From Chryseosolibacter indicum (GTDB taxonomy: Bacteria; Bacteroidota; Bacteroidia; Cytophagales; Cyclobacteriaceae), in NCBI RefSeq assembly GCF_018598585.1, contig NZ_JAHESD010000022.1:1-64000 (forward strand): 64,000 bases of DNA, in the 5' to 3' direction. The notes beneath the pieces were generated by a model. The model was not told the DNA's origin. It saw only the letters and a list, made by a program, of their open reading frames with translations, and made no database searches. The position numbers and the translations under genes were made by a program. Of the stretch, positions 56,901 through 64,000 are shown one piece after another; within the stretch, counting starts at the first letter, position 1; each line of letters opens with the position of its first letter.

Positions 56901-56947
56901 GCGACAGTTAACTGGAAAAAGAATATACTGAGTAATTTTTTATTCAT
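53930..56947 (-). CDS. SusC/RagA-family TonB-dependent outer-membrane transporter
   Basis: 1005 residues from ATG 56947 ([21 protein letters not shown] signal peptide). N-terminal carboxypeptidase-like regulatory domain ([23 protein letters not shown]), TonB-box-like region ([19 protein letters not shown]), plug domain ([53 protein letters not shown]) and a 22-strand barrel ending in FGINLSL. Complete length. With SusD it imports a substrate powered by TonB and ExbBD; the nearest exbD is 10 kb away. Confidence 0.97.
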   Translation of the reverse strand: [1005 protein letters not shown]

Positions 56948-57067
56948 GGATGTCCTGACTTTTTTGATAATACCTGCCTTCAAATACATCAACTCAATTG
57001 AATCCACCTTTCAAAAGAGCTGATGTATCTGTCAGCAATCTCTTTATGTATAGAATAAATACTTTTA

Positions 57068-58003
57068 TTATTTCCTGGTGAGGTGCTCAAACTTCTGCTT
57101 CTCTTCGGAGAAACGTTTGAGATCAGGTTTCAAAAAACCAAATTCATTAAGATCGTCTTGTCCGTTATAAATTACCCAAAGCAAAAATTTAAGAGCATCT
57201 GCATTGTAGCCTCTCTTTTTTATAGAGAGATGAAAATCTGCAATTGGCACGTTTTTCACCTCTTCACTTTCCAGTTTAGCCAGTACATTATCTAGTGATG
57301 AATATATTTTTTCATCGTTTGTTATCCGGCCATTGTCGTCTAAGTCTACGGGTAAAATGGTTAGTCCATCAATAACCTGTTTTGTTTTAGTGTTATAGAT
57401 TAGTCCCAGGTTATTATAGGATACTGCTGTAGAATCCTTTAGTAACGCTTTGATAAGATGTTCGTCTGCTCCGGCAATAGCGTTTCCCTTTATATTCTGT
57501 TGTTCATATCCAAAATACTTTGCGAAAGTAATTGGAGGTCCTGCTTTTTGAAGTCTTGTATAAACGGTATAAGGAACTCTAACCTGCTTTTGTTTTTCTT
57601 TGCTTGTATAGATGTCATGAAAGAAAATTTGTTTTAACAAGTCTTTATCGAGCCCCTTTTCTTCATATGTCTTTGCGAAGTGTGATTTCGAGTTTGCTAT
57701 TGGCAATAACGCATATCGGCCTAAGGAAATAACTTCCCGCTCTTCCTGAATTTCCCTACTTAACTGATATGCTTCAATTAGTAAGTCATAAGAAGCAGGA
57801 TCGGAAGTGGTACGCGGATTAATAATTACTTCAACAGAAGGATTTACTTCCTTATACTCATTGATCCATTTTTGTAATAATGGATAAGTAAAACGTGCCC
57901 CTGTAATAACAACTTTCTTTGTTTGACCTTCTGACTGTGCGAACGATGCGCTTGCTATCAAAAGCAGAAAGTAAACTATAAGAAATGAAATGAATGATTT
58001 CAT
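57068..58003 (-). CDS. periplasmic substrate-binding protein (PstS/type II PBP-like)
   Basis: 311 residues with signal peptide MKSFISFLIVYFLLLIASASFAQ. The start of the mature part, KKVVITGARFTYPLLQKWINEYKEVNPSVEVII, and the later PIANSKSHFAKTYEEKG, YTRLQKAGPPITFAKYFGYEQQNI and ADEHLIKALLKDSTAVSYNNLGLIYN segments fit a type II periplasmic binding protein like PstS or sulfate/molybdate binders. No ABC permease or ATPase follows, so it is not an ordinary ABC importer subunit. It is the first full gene downstream of SAM-I riboswitch B. Confidence 0.75.
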   Translation of the reverse strand: MKSFISFLIVYFLLLIASASFAQSEGQTKKVVITGARFTYPLLQKWINEYKEVNPSVEVIINPRTTSDPASYDLLIEAYQLSREIQEEREVISLGRYALLPIANSKSHFAKTYEEKGLDKDLLKQIFFHDIYTSKEKQKQVRVPYTVYTRLQKAGPPITFAKYFGYEQQNIKGNAIAGADEHLIKALLKDSTAVSYNNLGLIYNTKTKQVIDGLTILPVDLDDNGRITNDEKIYSSLDNVLAKLESEEVKNVPIADFHLSIKKRGYNADALKFLLWVIYNGQDDLNEFGFLKPDLKRFSEEKQKFEHLTRK

Positions 58004-58016
58004 GTATAATTAACAT

Positions 58017-58115
58017 TTAAGATTTAAGTGAATTATTAATTGGCGGCAACAGGAATGCACCACGTCTTGTTGAAATTCCACCAAGATCAAAAAGACCGAT
58101 GCATCCAGAAGCCAT
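58017..58115 (-). CDS. possible 32-residue small ORF
   Basis: ATG 58115 to TAA 58017 on the minus strand: starts MASGCIGLFDLGGIS and contains TRRGAFLLPPINN. It lies between the Cys-codon leader and the binding-protein gene, 13 bp before the latter. No family recognised; the equivalent spot in locus A is too short to hold one. An inverted repeat, TGAATGA/TCATTCA (58117-58143), lies just upstream. Confidence 0.25.
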   Translation of the reverse strand: MASGCIGLFDLGGISTRRGAFLLPPINNSLKS

Positions 58116-58183
58116 ATGAATGACTGATGAACGTATTCATTCAGTAGTAAAAGCAAATATTACGGGTAATACAATAAGTGTAT

Positions 58184-58264
58184 TTAATGAGAGCAACAAC
58201 AACACAGTTTCATAGAGGAACTGCGCATACTTAGATTTTGATAAGTGAAATGTTGATTTTCCAT
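58184..58264 (-). CDS. leader peptide with four consecutive Cys codons
   Basis: ATG 58264 to TAA 58184, 26 residues; the last nine are MKLCCCCSH. Internal Met codons at 58228 and 58213 could give 14- or 9-residue versions. It begins 11 nt after the P1 3' strand of aptamer B. The arrangement, short size and Cys run match the leader after riboswitch A, although the rest of the two peptides is unrelated. A ribosome stalled at the four Cys codons would signal low cysteine. A chance product of the TGT repeat is the alternative. Confidence 0.5.
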   Translation of the reverse strand: MENQHFTYQNLSMRSSSMKLCCCCSH

Positions 58265-58274
58265 CGCTTTTTAA

Positions 58275-58373
58275 ATTTTATAGTTCCTTATTAAGGATAG
58301 GCATTAGCACCTTATATTAAACAGGTTGCTAGAAGTTCACAGAGCCTACACTCTCCCTTCTTCTGTATAAAAT
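58275..58373 (-). promoter_or_regulatory. SAM-I (S-box) riboswitch aptamer B
   Basis: On the minus strand: P1 ATTTTATA (58366-58373) with TATAAAAT (58275-58282), 8 perfect pairs. P2 AGAAG (58360-58364) with CTTCT (58331-58335). GCAACC and GGTGCTAAT are present, with P3 ACCT (58323-58326) and AGGT (58309-58312). Pseudoknot TAGGC (58344-58348) with GCCTA (58298-58302). P4 is the CCTT/AAGG hairpin at 58286-58296. P1, P2 and the pseudoknot differ in sequence from aptamer A but keep pairing. It heads the SusCD/sulfite operon. Confidence 0.9.
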
Positions 58374-58403
58374 CAATTGGTGGATAATTGACTTATTGTG
58401 AGA

Positions 58404-58437
58404 CAAACATAATACTAAAATCTATCAAATCAATAGA
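58404..58437 (-). promoter_or_regulatory. promoter and TCTA-n9-TAGATT operator B
   Basis: Minus strand: TTG (58431-58433), 19-bp spacer, TATGTTTG (58404-58411), an exact Bacteroidota TTG-n19-TAnnTTTG promoter. The inverted repeat TCTA-TTGATTTGA-TAGATT (58419-58437) covers the -33 element and matches operator A in arms and spacing. It also lies 47 bp upstream of the divergent TauE start and may control that gene. Confidence 0.75.
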
Positions 58438-58483
58438 CTTAATATTTTTTTTAATAAATTTGTTTCGATTATTAGAAAAAGGG

Positions 58484-59407
58484 ATGAGGAACGACGAACA
58501 ACCAAACAGAATATCGCCCGCTGTTACTGCTATTGATTTAAGTGAGAAGCGCATATCTATTAAAAGAGTAATACTAACCTTACTAACTGGTGGATTGATA
58601 CTGGTTGTTGTATGGAATTATAATACAATCTCTTATTACTATAATATTGCAGAAGCGTTGGTTGGGAGTGATTTTGAATTGTTTCTCCTCGCGGGATTTA
58701 TAGCACAAATGATAGACGGCGCACTGGGGATGGCTTACGGCGTTAGCGCATCAACATTTCTTTTGTCCTTTGGAGTTTCTCCGGCTGCAGCAAGTGCGAG
58801 TATTCATACTTCTGAGATATTTACCAGTGGTGTGTCTGGTCTTATGCACCTAAGGTTTCAGAATGTGAATAAAAAGCTCTTTAAAACTTTGTTATTGCCG
58901 GGCGTACTCGGCGCAGCACTTGGTGCACTTGTTCTTTCTTACCTTGAACAATACAATGATTACATTAAACCTGTTATTGCACTCTATACCTTATATCTGG
59001 GAATCGTAATTATAAGAAAGGCCCTTGGCACTCAGAAGAAGAAAATAAAGACGAGACATATTCCTAAGCTTGCCACGTTTGGTGGATTTATGGATTCAAT
59101 CGGAGGTGGTGGTTGGGGGCCTATTGTTTCCTCTACACTTATTGCGGGAGGAAGACATCCACGATATACAATTGGATCCGTTAACTTAACTGAATTCTTT
59201 GTAGCCCTTGCAAGCTCGCTCACCTTCTTTTCTATCATCGGAATTAAGCATTGGAATGTAATTGCCGGACTTATATTAGGAGGTGTAATTGCTGCGCCTA
59301 TTGGAGCCTATGCTTCGAAAAGAATTCCTGTAAAATTAATGATGCTTATTGTAGGGATAGTTGTAATCTTAATCAGTTTCAGGATAATCTTTAAAACCTT
59401 TTATTAA
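58484..59407 (+). CDS. TauE/SafE-family sulfite (sulfonate) exporter
   Basis: 307 residues from ATG 58484; a longer frame from 58388 would run through the promoter of the divergent operon and is rejected. After a cytoplasmic N-terminus come about eight membrane segments with the TauE pattern: LAGFIAQMIDGALGMAYGVSASTFLLSFGVSPAAASASIHTSEIFTSGVSG, GGFMDSIGGGGWGPIVSSTLIAGGRHPRYTIGSVNLTEFFVALAS and GGVIAAPIGAYASKRIP. Inner-membrane exporter of sulfite or sulfoacetate-like anions in known cases. Divergent from the sulfur operon, sharing its regulatory region. Confidence 0.92.
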   Translation: MRNDEQPNRISPAVTAIDLSEKRISIKRVILTLLTGGLILVVVWNYNTISYYYNIAEALVGSDFELFLLAGFIAQMIDGALGMAYGVSASTFLLSFGVSPAAASASIHTSEIFTSGVSGLMHLRFQNVNKKLFKTLLLPGVLGAALGALVLSYLEQYNDYIKPVIALYTLYLGIVIIRKALGTQKKKIKTRHIPKLATFGGFMDSIGGGGWGPIVSSTLIAGGRHPRYTIGSVNLTEFFVALASSLTFFSIIGIKHWNVIAGLILGGVIAAPIGAYASKRIPVKLMMLIVGIVVILISFRIIFKTFY

Positions 59408-59433
59408 AATAAGGATGATCTGATTTCTTTGTC

Positions 59434-60405
59434 TCATCGTCTAATTTCCGGCTTCCATTTATCAATACCTCCCAGGATATTGAAAGTGGTATACTTCGCT
59501 ACTTCCTGCCTTGTTAATTGTTTAGACCATTGAACCCTGGTACCCGGTGATGCTCCTTTACCTGTAGATTTATATTCTGCATAGAACGTTGTTTTCTCTG
59601 CATCGGGTTTATTCCAGTTGTGCCATCCCTCCTTAACAATATGCTCACCTAAATTGCAATTAATAAAAACAGTTTTAGCATAATTACGCCAAGGCCTGCC
59701 CAGATAAACTTTGGTAATGTCTGGTGCAGCGGTAAGGGTACAGTTCTTAAATACATAACCAAATTTATGGCCTTCTGCAGTGGAGGCCGCTGTTACATAG
59801 GAATTCTTCTTGCTGTGAATGTGACAATCTTCGAAGAGTGCGGTAGCTCCTCCAAAAATGAAATCTGTGGTTCCTTCTATGTAGCACTTCTTAAAGTATT
59901 GGCGGCTTCTTTCACCACCCGTGTAGATGGTATCCTGATTACCAATAAATCTGCAGTTGTAAAATACACATCTATCTGCTTCTACGTGTATGGCAACGGC
60001 CTGGCCTACTAGTCCCGCTGCGTTTTCGAACGTTATGTTTTCTGCATAAAAATCATTTCCCGTTACTTTTACAGTGTACGAGGTAAAAGTGTTAATGCCC
60101 CCTTTGCCGGAATAATCATCGAACGTTATGATTGTTGTAAGTGGGTCTTCTCCTATTAACCTGACTTTAGTGAGCCATGAAGACACTTCTATCTTTTCTT
60201 TATACGTTCCGGGTTTAATGCGAATTATGTTATACTCCTCAGGAAATGCTTTACGGGAATTAATTGCTTCCTGCAAAGAAGTAAAATCTCCAGAGCCATC
60301 ATGGGCCACTGTAATTTCTTTTTTATAGGTTACCTGCGCCGGTATCGCCAATGGAAGACAAGAAACGATACAAATAATTACTACAATTGAATGTAAACGT
60401 AGCAT
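59434..60405 (-). CDS. pectin methylesterase, family CE8
   Basis: 323 residues with an N-terminal signal peptide ending near LPLAIPAQ. Right-handed beta-helix with the CE8 active-site blocks: GNQDTIYTGGERSRQYFKKCYIEGTTDFIFGGATALFEDC with both catalytic Asp residues, and the YLGRPWRNYAKTVFINC block with the catalytic Arg. It removes methyl esters from homogalacturonan, exposing it to the pectate lyase of the same operon. Last gene; 26 bp after the GH43 gene. Only 26 bp separate it from the convergent TauE gene, without a clear hairpin. Confidence 0.95.
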   Translation of the reverse strand: MLRLHSIVVIICIVSCLPLAIPAQVTYKKEITVAHDGSGDFTSLQEAINSRKAFPEEYNIIRIKPGTYKEKIEVSSWLTKVRLIGEDPLTTIITFDDYSGKGGINTFTSYTVKVTGNDFYAENITFENAAGLVGQAVAIHVEADRCVFYNCRFIGNQDTIYTGGERSRQYFKKCYIEGTTDFIFGGATALFEDCHIHSKKNSYVTAASTAEGHKFGYVFKNCTLTAAPDITKVYLGRPWRNYAKTVFINCNLGEHIVKEGWHNWNKPDAEKTTFYAEYKSTGKGASPGTRVQWSKQLTRQEVAKYTTFNILGGIDKWKPEIRR

Positions 60406-60431
60406 GGATGTTTTGTTAAGAAACCTTAAGA

Positions 60432-62075
60432 TTACTTTTTATTGCCAGGTAAAGGTTCAACTCTAAACCAGTCGAAGTCTACATAGCCTGAATCATTTGT
60501 CTGTGATGGTCGTGTACAGAATATTCCTACTTTGGCTCCGACCCAACGGCCAGGTTTGGCATTTAAAGGATCAGAAACATCCAGGAATTTATTACCATCG
60601 AAACTATAACTAAACTTACACAATGCTCCTTTGATAACCTCTGTTCTAAAGTAGATTGTGTTGCCTTTCGGTGAGGCTATTACTGTTTCTACCTCAGCAG
60701 CTCCGTTGTTTGCTTCTTTACAAGTGTTGTATAAAAGTTGTAGTCCATCTTTCGAGCTTCGGATAGTAAGAGCTGCATAATTTTGTCCTAGTACTATTAG
60801 ACCTGCTTCTTCATTTTCCAATTTGGTATTGGGATGAAAAGAGAGTTTGGTTGTTACTATGAACTCTTCAGCTGGAAACTTTTGCAGTAAGAGATTGGGG
60901 ACATCCCAAAGATTTTCAGCATGAGGAGGAACGAGTTGAGAATATAACCGAAGCGTGCCGTTATTGGGATTAGTAAAAGACCATATCGCTTTAGGATTGG
61001 CCTGCCATTGCCATTGCAATCCTAAGTTGAGGGAATTAAATTCATCTGTTTCAGGCGGCGTCTGAATGGGATAAGTTTTACCAACATTGGGTTTCTTGTA
61101 CGTTATAACAGGTTCACCTTTCCCATCTCCATCTGTGTCTACCCCAATTACCGGCCAATCATTAATCCACTTCATCGGTTGCAGATGAACAACCCTACCA
61201 TAGGCATCTTTATCCTGAAAATGTAAAAACCAGTCCTCACCATTTTCAATTGTAACCCATGCACCCTGATGAGGACCGTTGATGATCGTTTTTCCTTGTT
61301 CCATTACAACTCTTCTCTCGTATGGACCATACACACTTGTAGAACGTAACGCAAGTTGCCAGCCGGTAGAAACGCCTCCTGCGGGAGCGAATATGTAGTA
61401 ATATCCGTTTCGTTTATAAAACTTAGGGCCTTCTATCGTAGGGTCAAGTTCATGACCATCATAAACAAGTTTTCCTTCCGTAACAACCTTAGTTCCTTCC
61501 TTATTCAGTTCTTTAACTACAATAATGCTCTTGATCCCGGCACGGCTACCCGCGAATGCATGAACGAGATACACCTTTCCATCATCATCCCATAAGGGAC
61601 AAGGATCTATCAAGCCTTTTCCGCCTTCAACTAATACAGGGGCACTCCAAGGACCTTTAGGATCTTTTGCTTTTGTAAGATAAATACCAAAATCAGGATC
61701 GGGATAATACAAATAAAACTCATTGTTGTGGTAACGAATAGCAGGGGCCCAAACACCATTACCATGTTGTGTTTTCTCAAAGTGTTCATAAGGAGGCTGC
61801 CGTTTTAAGGCATGGCCTATGAGCTGCCAGTTAACGAGATCTTTTGAATGAAGAATAGGAAGCCCAGGTATTGCATCGAAACTTGAAGCAGTCATGTAAA
61901 AATCTTCTCCTACACGGCAAACATCAGGATCAGAATAATCAGCATGCAGAACGGGATTTTTATAGCTTCCATTACCTAAATCAGAAACCCAAACCCTCGA
62001 TATGTAATGCTGATCATTTGTTTGTTGTGCCTGTAGATAGATAACACCAAAAAGTAAAACAAGAAGAAGTTTCAT
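60432..62075 (-). CDS. GH43 family glycoside hydrolase with C-terminal beta-sandwich domain
   Basis: 547 residues with signal peptide. Five-bladed propeller with the GH43 acids: ADYSDPDVCRVGEDFYMTASSF (Asp base), GLIDPCPLWDDDGKVYLVHAF (Asp) and HELDPTIEGPKFYKRNGYYYIF (Glu acid). Residues from about 340 form a concanavalin-like domain (LNLGLQWQWQANP, WVGAKVGIFCTRP, GYVDFDWFRVEP), as in GH43 subfamilies that act on arabinan, xylan or galactan side chains. In this operon an arabinosidase or related activity on pectin side chains is likely. Starts 4 bp after the pectate lyase gene. Confidence 0.92.
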   Translation of the reverse strand: MKLLLVLLFGVIYLQAQQTNDQHYISRVWVSDLGNGSYKNPVLHADYSDPDVCRVGEDFYMTASSFDAIPGLPILHSKDLVNWQLIGHALKRQPPYEHFEKTQHGNGVWAPAIRYHNNEFYLYYPDPDFGIYLTKAKDPKGPWSAPVLVEGGKGLIDPCPLWDDDGKVYLVHAFAGSRAGIKSIIVVKELNKEGTKVVTEGKLVYDGHELDPTIEGPKFYKRNGYYYIFAPAGGVSTGWQLALRSTSVYGPYERRVVMEQGKTIINGPHQGAWVTIENGEDWFLHFQDKDAYGRVVHLQPMKWINDWPVIGVDTDGDGKGEPVITYKKPNVGKTYPIQTPPETDEFNSLNLGLQWQWQANPKAIWSFTNPNNGTLRLYSQLVPPHAENLWDVPNLLLQKFPAEEFIVTTKLSFHPNTKLENEEAGLIVLGQNYAALTIRSSKDGLQLLYNTCKEANNGAAEVETVIASPKGNTIYFRTEVIKGALCKFSYSFDGNKFLDVSDPLNAKPGRWVGAKVGIFCTRPSQTNDSGYVDFDWFRVEPLPGNKK

Positions 62076-62079
62076 TTAC

Positions 62080-63411
62080 CTACTTAACAATTACCTTATC
62101 AACCAAAGCGTTCAAGTATACTTCTATGTTATCGTAGTTTTTATTTAATGTTCTCTCAGATGCATCCTTAGGATTTTTTAAGTCGAGCTTATTTCTCCTT
62201 TCCCAATTATCGGGAATGCCATCAGCATCTGAATCCCTTTCGTCATTGACTGCGGCTAACAAAGGCCACCCGCCTACGTCATTCTGAGAATCGATAATAC
62301 CGTTTTTGTTTTTGCCTAATGAGGAGCTGGCGCTTCTTACTTCACTTACTACACGGAGGTCTACAGCATCACGGCGTAGGCTTGCTCCTGCACTTTTAAG
62401 TACTAGCTCATAAGCTTTCTTTGCTGACTGCTCGTGTATGGCCTCTACATCAAATGGTTTATTAACAATGGCAGAATCAGGATAATCTGCTTTAACACCT
62501 TTGATATTGTTTCCTGTGACATCAAGGTGACCATCGAGGCAATTGCCAGATATATAAAACTTTCCGTATGGTGCAGATGGATTAATAAACCAAAGCCTTT
62601 TTGACTTAGTGGCTGGCCCGGGTTTGTAATAATTGTTTACTACGTTATATCTTCCTTTCTCGCCCCCATAAGTATTGTTGCTTGCCCAGTTATAGATGAC
62701 GTTGTTTCTGAAGTCAACAAGCTCGTCAGGAGAATTGGGTGTGGTTGAAGATCCGCTGAAACGTGGCATACGACTATTATGGCTTGCAAGCAGATTGTGA
62801 TGAAACGAAGCTCTTTCACCGCCCCATATACCACCATATCCATGTTCGCCTTTTTCATGCACCGATTTGTTTAAGCTCTCAGAGATGATACACCATTGCA
62901 TTGTGAAGTTTTTGTTTCTGTAAAAGCTTGCGCACTCATCAGTTGCCCAGCTTATTGAACAATGGTCGATCAGAATATTTTGTTTTCCTTTTGTACCACC
63001 GAAGGAGTCTGCCTGTTGTGCTTTTTCATCGCCTAAGCGAAAACGCATGAATCTGATGATGACATTATCAGCCACAATTTCAACCGGATAATTTTTTATG
63101 CATATTCCGCCCCCGGGTGCTGATTGTCCAGCAACGGTTACATCGCCATTTTTAATTTCCAGGTCTGATTCAAGTTCTATATTTCCTGCTACTGAAAACA
63201 CAATTATCCGGGGCCCTTTCATTGATAAAGCTTCGCGAAGGCTACCAGGTCCGTGGTCGTTAAGGTTCGAGACTATCACTACTTTTCCTCCCCTTCCTCC
63301 GGTGGTATACTTACCGTATCCATCAGCACCGGGAAAAGCGATTATCTTTTCCTGTGCATGTAAAGCCACGGAGATCAAGAAAAGGAAACTAAACAATCTG
63401 AAATGCTTCAT
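62080..63411 (-). CDS. pectate lyase, family PL1-like
   Basis: 443 residues with signal peptide MKHFRLFSFLFLISVALHAQ. Parallel beta-helix with FPGADGYGKYTTGGRGGKVVIVSNLNDHGPGSLREAL at the start, IIVFSVAGNIEL, NILIDHCSISWATDE (calcium-binding acids) and SHNSRMPRFSG with the likely catalytic Arg. A calcium-binding-like DSDADGIPDNWE segment lies near 400. Cleaves polygalacturonate by beta-elimination in the periplasm or at the surface. Overlaps the upstream esterase gene by 4 bp (ATGA). Confidence 0.92.
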   Translation of the reverse strand: MKHFRLFSFLFLISVALHAQEKIIAFPGADGYGKYTTGGRGGKVVIVSNLNDHGPGSLREALSMKGPRIIVFSVAGNIELESDLEIKNGDVTVAGQSAPGGGICIKNYPVEIVADNVIIRFMRFRLGDEKAQQADSFGGTKGKQNILIDHCSISWATDECASFYRNKNFTMQWCIISESLNKSVHEKGEHGYGGIWGGERASFHHNLLASHNSRMPRFSGSSTTPNSPDELVDFRNNVIYNWASNNTYGGEKGRYNVVNNYYKPGPATKSKRLWFINPSAPYGKFYISGNCLDGHLDVTGNNIKGVKADYPDSAIVNKPFDVEAIHEQSAKKAYELVLKSAGASLRRDAVDLRVVSEVRSASSSLGKNKNGIIDSQNDVGGWPLLAAVNDERDSDADGIPDNWERRNKLDLKNPKDASERTLNKNYDNIEVYLNALVDKVIVK

Positions 63412-64000
63412 TGTGCTTTTTTATAATTAACTACCCTATTGGCAAGTTCCAAACGAAGTGCCACAATTTCTGCTAAAACAATCTGTGCCATCTTTCTTGC
63501 CCCCAATTCATTAAAGTGAGTGTTGTCATTTTTACCCTCAGGATAGTTAGGATGTTCACCAGGAGCTAATTGCAAAAAGAGAAGCTTCGAATTTTCTTCA
63601 CCGAACTGTTGAAGAAGCTGCCTGCTTTTCTCATCGAGGTCTATAAAGGGAACGTTTAGTTCTTTTGCTACTTCACGGGCAAGCTTAGAATATTCGGAGT
63701 GCGTTTCTTCAATCTTTCCATTCTTGTCAAATTTTCTTCTTGTTACAGGTGAAAGGAGAACGGGGTTGGCTTTCTTACTGCGTGTTTCTGTAATAAACTT
63801 TGTAAGGTTTTTCTTATAATCTTCGGGAGATGTATATCTGTCTACTTTCTCTTTAGACTCATCGTTATGGCCGAACTGCATAAAAACATAATCGCCTTCC
63901 TGCAGTGCGTCTAACACTGGTTGCCAGAGGTTTTCGGAGATGAAAGTTCGAGTGCTTCTTCCGTTTTTAGCCCTGTTGTCTACAGTGACTGTTAAGTCGA
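63408..64000 (-). CDS. rhamnogalacturonan acetylesterase, family CE12, N-terminus beyond the window
   Basis: SGNH hydrolase that deacetylates rhamnogalacturonan. The frame stays open to the window edge; I read VDNRAKNGRSTRTFISENLW upstream of VLDALQEGDYVFMQFGHNDE, so the true start and the GDS block lie outside. Visible motifs are FGHND (block III) and the C-terminal NDNTHFNELGARKMAQIV with the catalytic Asp-His pair. Its stop overlaps the pectate lyase start by 4 bp. The operon clearly continues upstream past 64000. Confidence 0.93.
   Translation of the reverse strand, partial: DLTVTVDNRAKNGRSTRTFISENLWQPVLDALQEGDYVFMQFGHNDESKEKVDRYTSPEDYKKNLTKFITETRSKKANPVLLSPVTRRKFDKNGKIEETHSEYSKLAREVAKELNVPFIDLDEKSRQLLQQFGEENSKLLFLQLAPGEHPNYPEGKNDNTHFNELGARKMAQIVLAEIVALRLELANRVVNYKKAQ

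Noticed and set aside
58388-58483. Longer N-terminus of the TauE protein
   Set aside because: It would translate across the operator and promoter of the divergent operon; the family match starts after ATG 58484.

Overview
The window looks like a chromosomal segment of a Bacteroidota bacterium, probably of the Cytophagales. The signs are SusC/SusD transporters, a GH97 enzyme, LytTR and OmpR two-component systems, very AT-rich spacers, TTG-n19-TAnnTTTG promoters and almost no Shine-Dalgarno sequences. No rRNA, tRNA, CRISPR array or complete insertion sequence was seen.

Layout. 1-4.3 kb: dxr (cut by the left edge) downstream of the two methylmalonyl-CoA mutase subunits. 4.4-17.7 kb: dnaA, a Deg protease, a GH3-type enzyme, a membrane patatin-like protein, an SF1 helicase with a SMUG2-type uracil-DNA glycosylase, HrpB, and two small charged proteins with their own terminators. 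17.8-24.8 kb: an amine oxidase, an operon of a histidine kinase with a STAS-like tail plus a YdeI-like protein and an SGNH esterase, an OmpA-type lipid-free envelope protein and a MaoC hydratase. 24.8-28.1 kb: three secreted proteins sharing one small domain (four copies), interleaved with a pair of tiny paralogues. 28.2-36.6 kb: an SGLT-type symporter, a 1.5-kb non-coding stretch with a decayed gene and an 11-bp tandem repeat, a GAF/PAS protein, a CoA-transferase and a GH97 gene broken by one amber codon. 36.8-45.9 kb: bestrophin, Usp, OmpR-type and LytS/LytTR-type signalling genes, and assorted small genes.

45.4-59.4 kb is a sulfur locus and the most interesting part. One minus-strand operon runs from a periplasmic binding protein through SusC, SusD, two DoxX-like membrane proteins, a c-type cytochrome and a Tat-exported molybdenum sulfite dehydrogenase to a YeiH-type exporter. 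A TauE-type exporter is divergent. The operon and a second short transcript (149-aa unknown protein, possibly an alpha/beta hydrolase) each begin with the same module: a TCTA-n9-TAGATT operator, a TATGTTTG -7 box, a SAM-I riboswitch aptamer with all helices and the pseudoknot supported by compensatory changes, and 8-11 nt later a very short ORF ending in a run of cysteine codons. This suggests layered control by a repressor or activator, SAM and charged tRNA-Cys.

59.4-64 kb is a tight pectin-degradation operon (CE12, PL1, GH43, CE8) that continues past the right edge.
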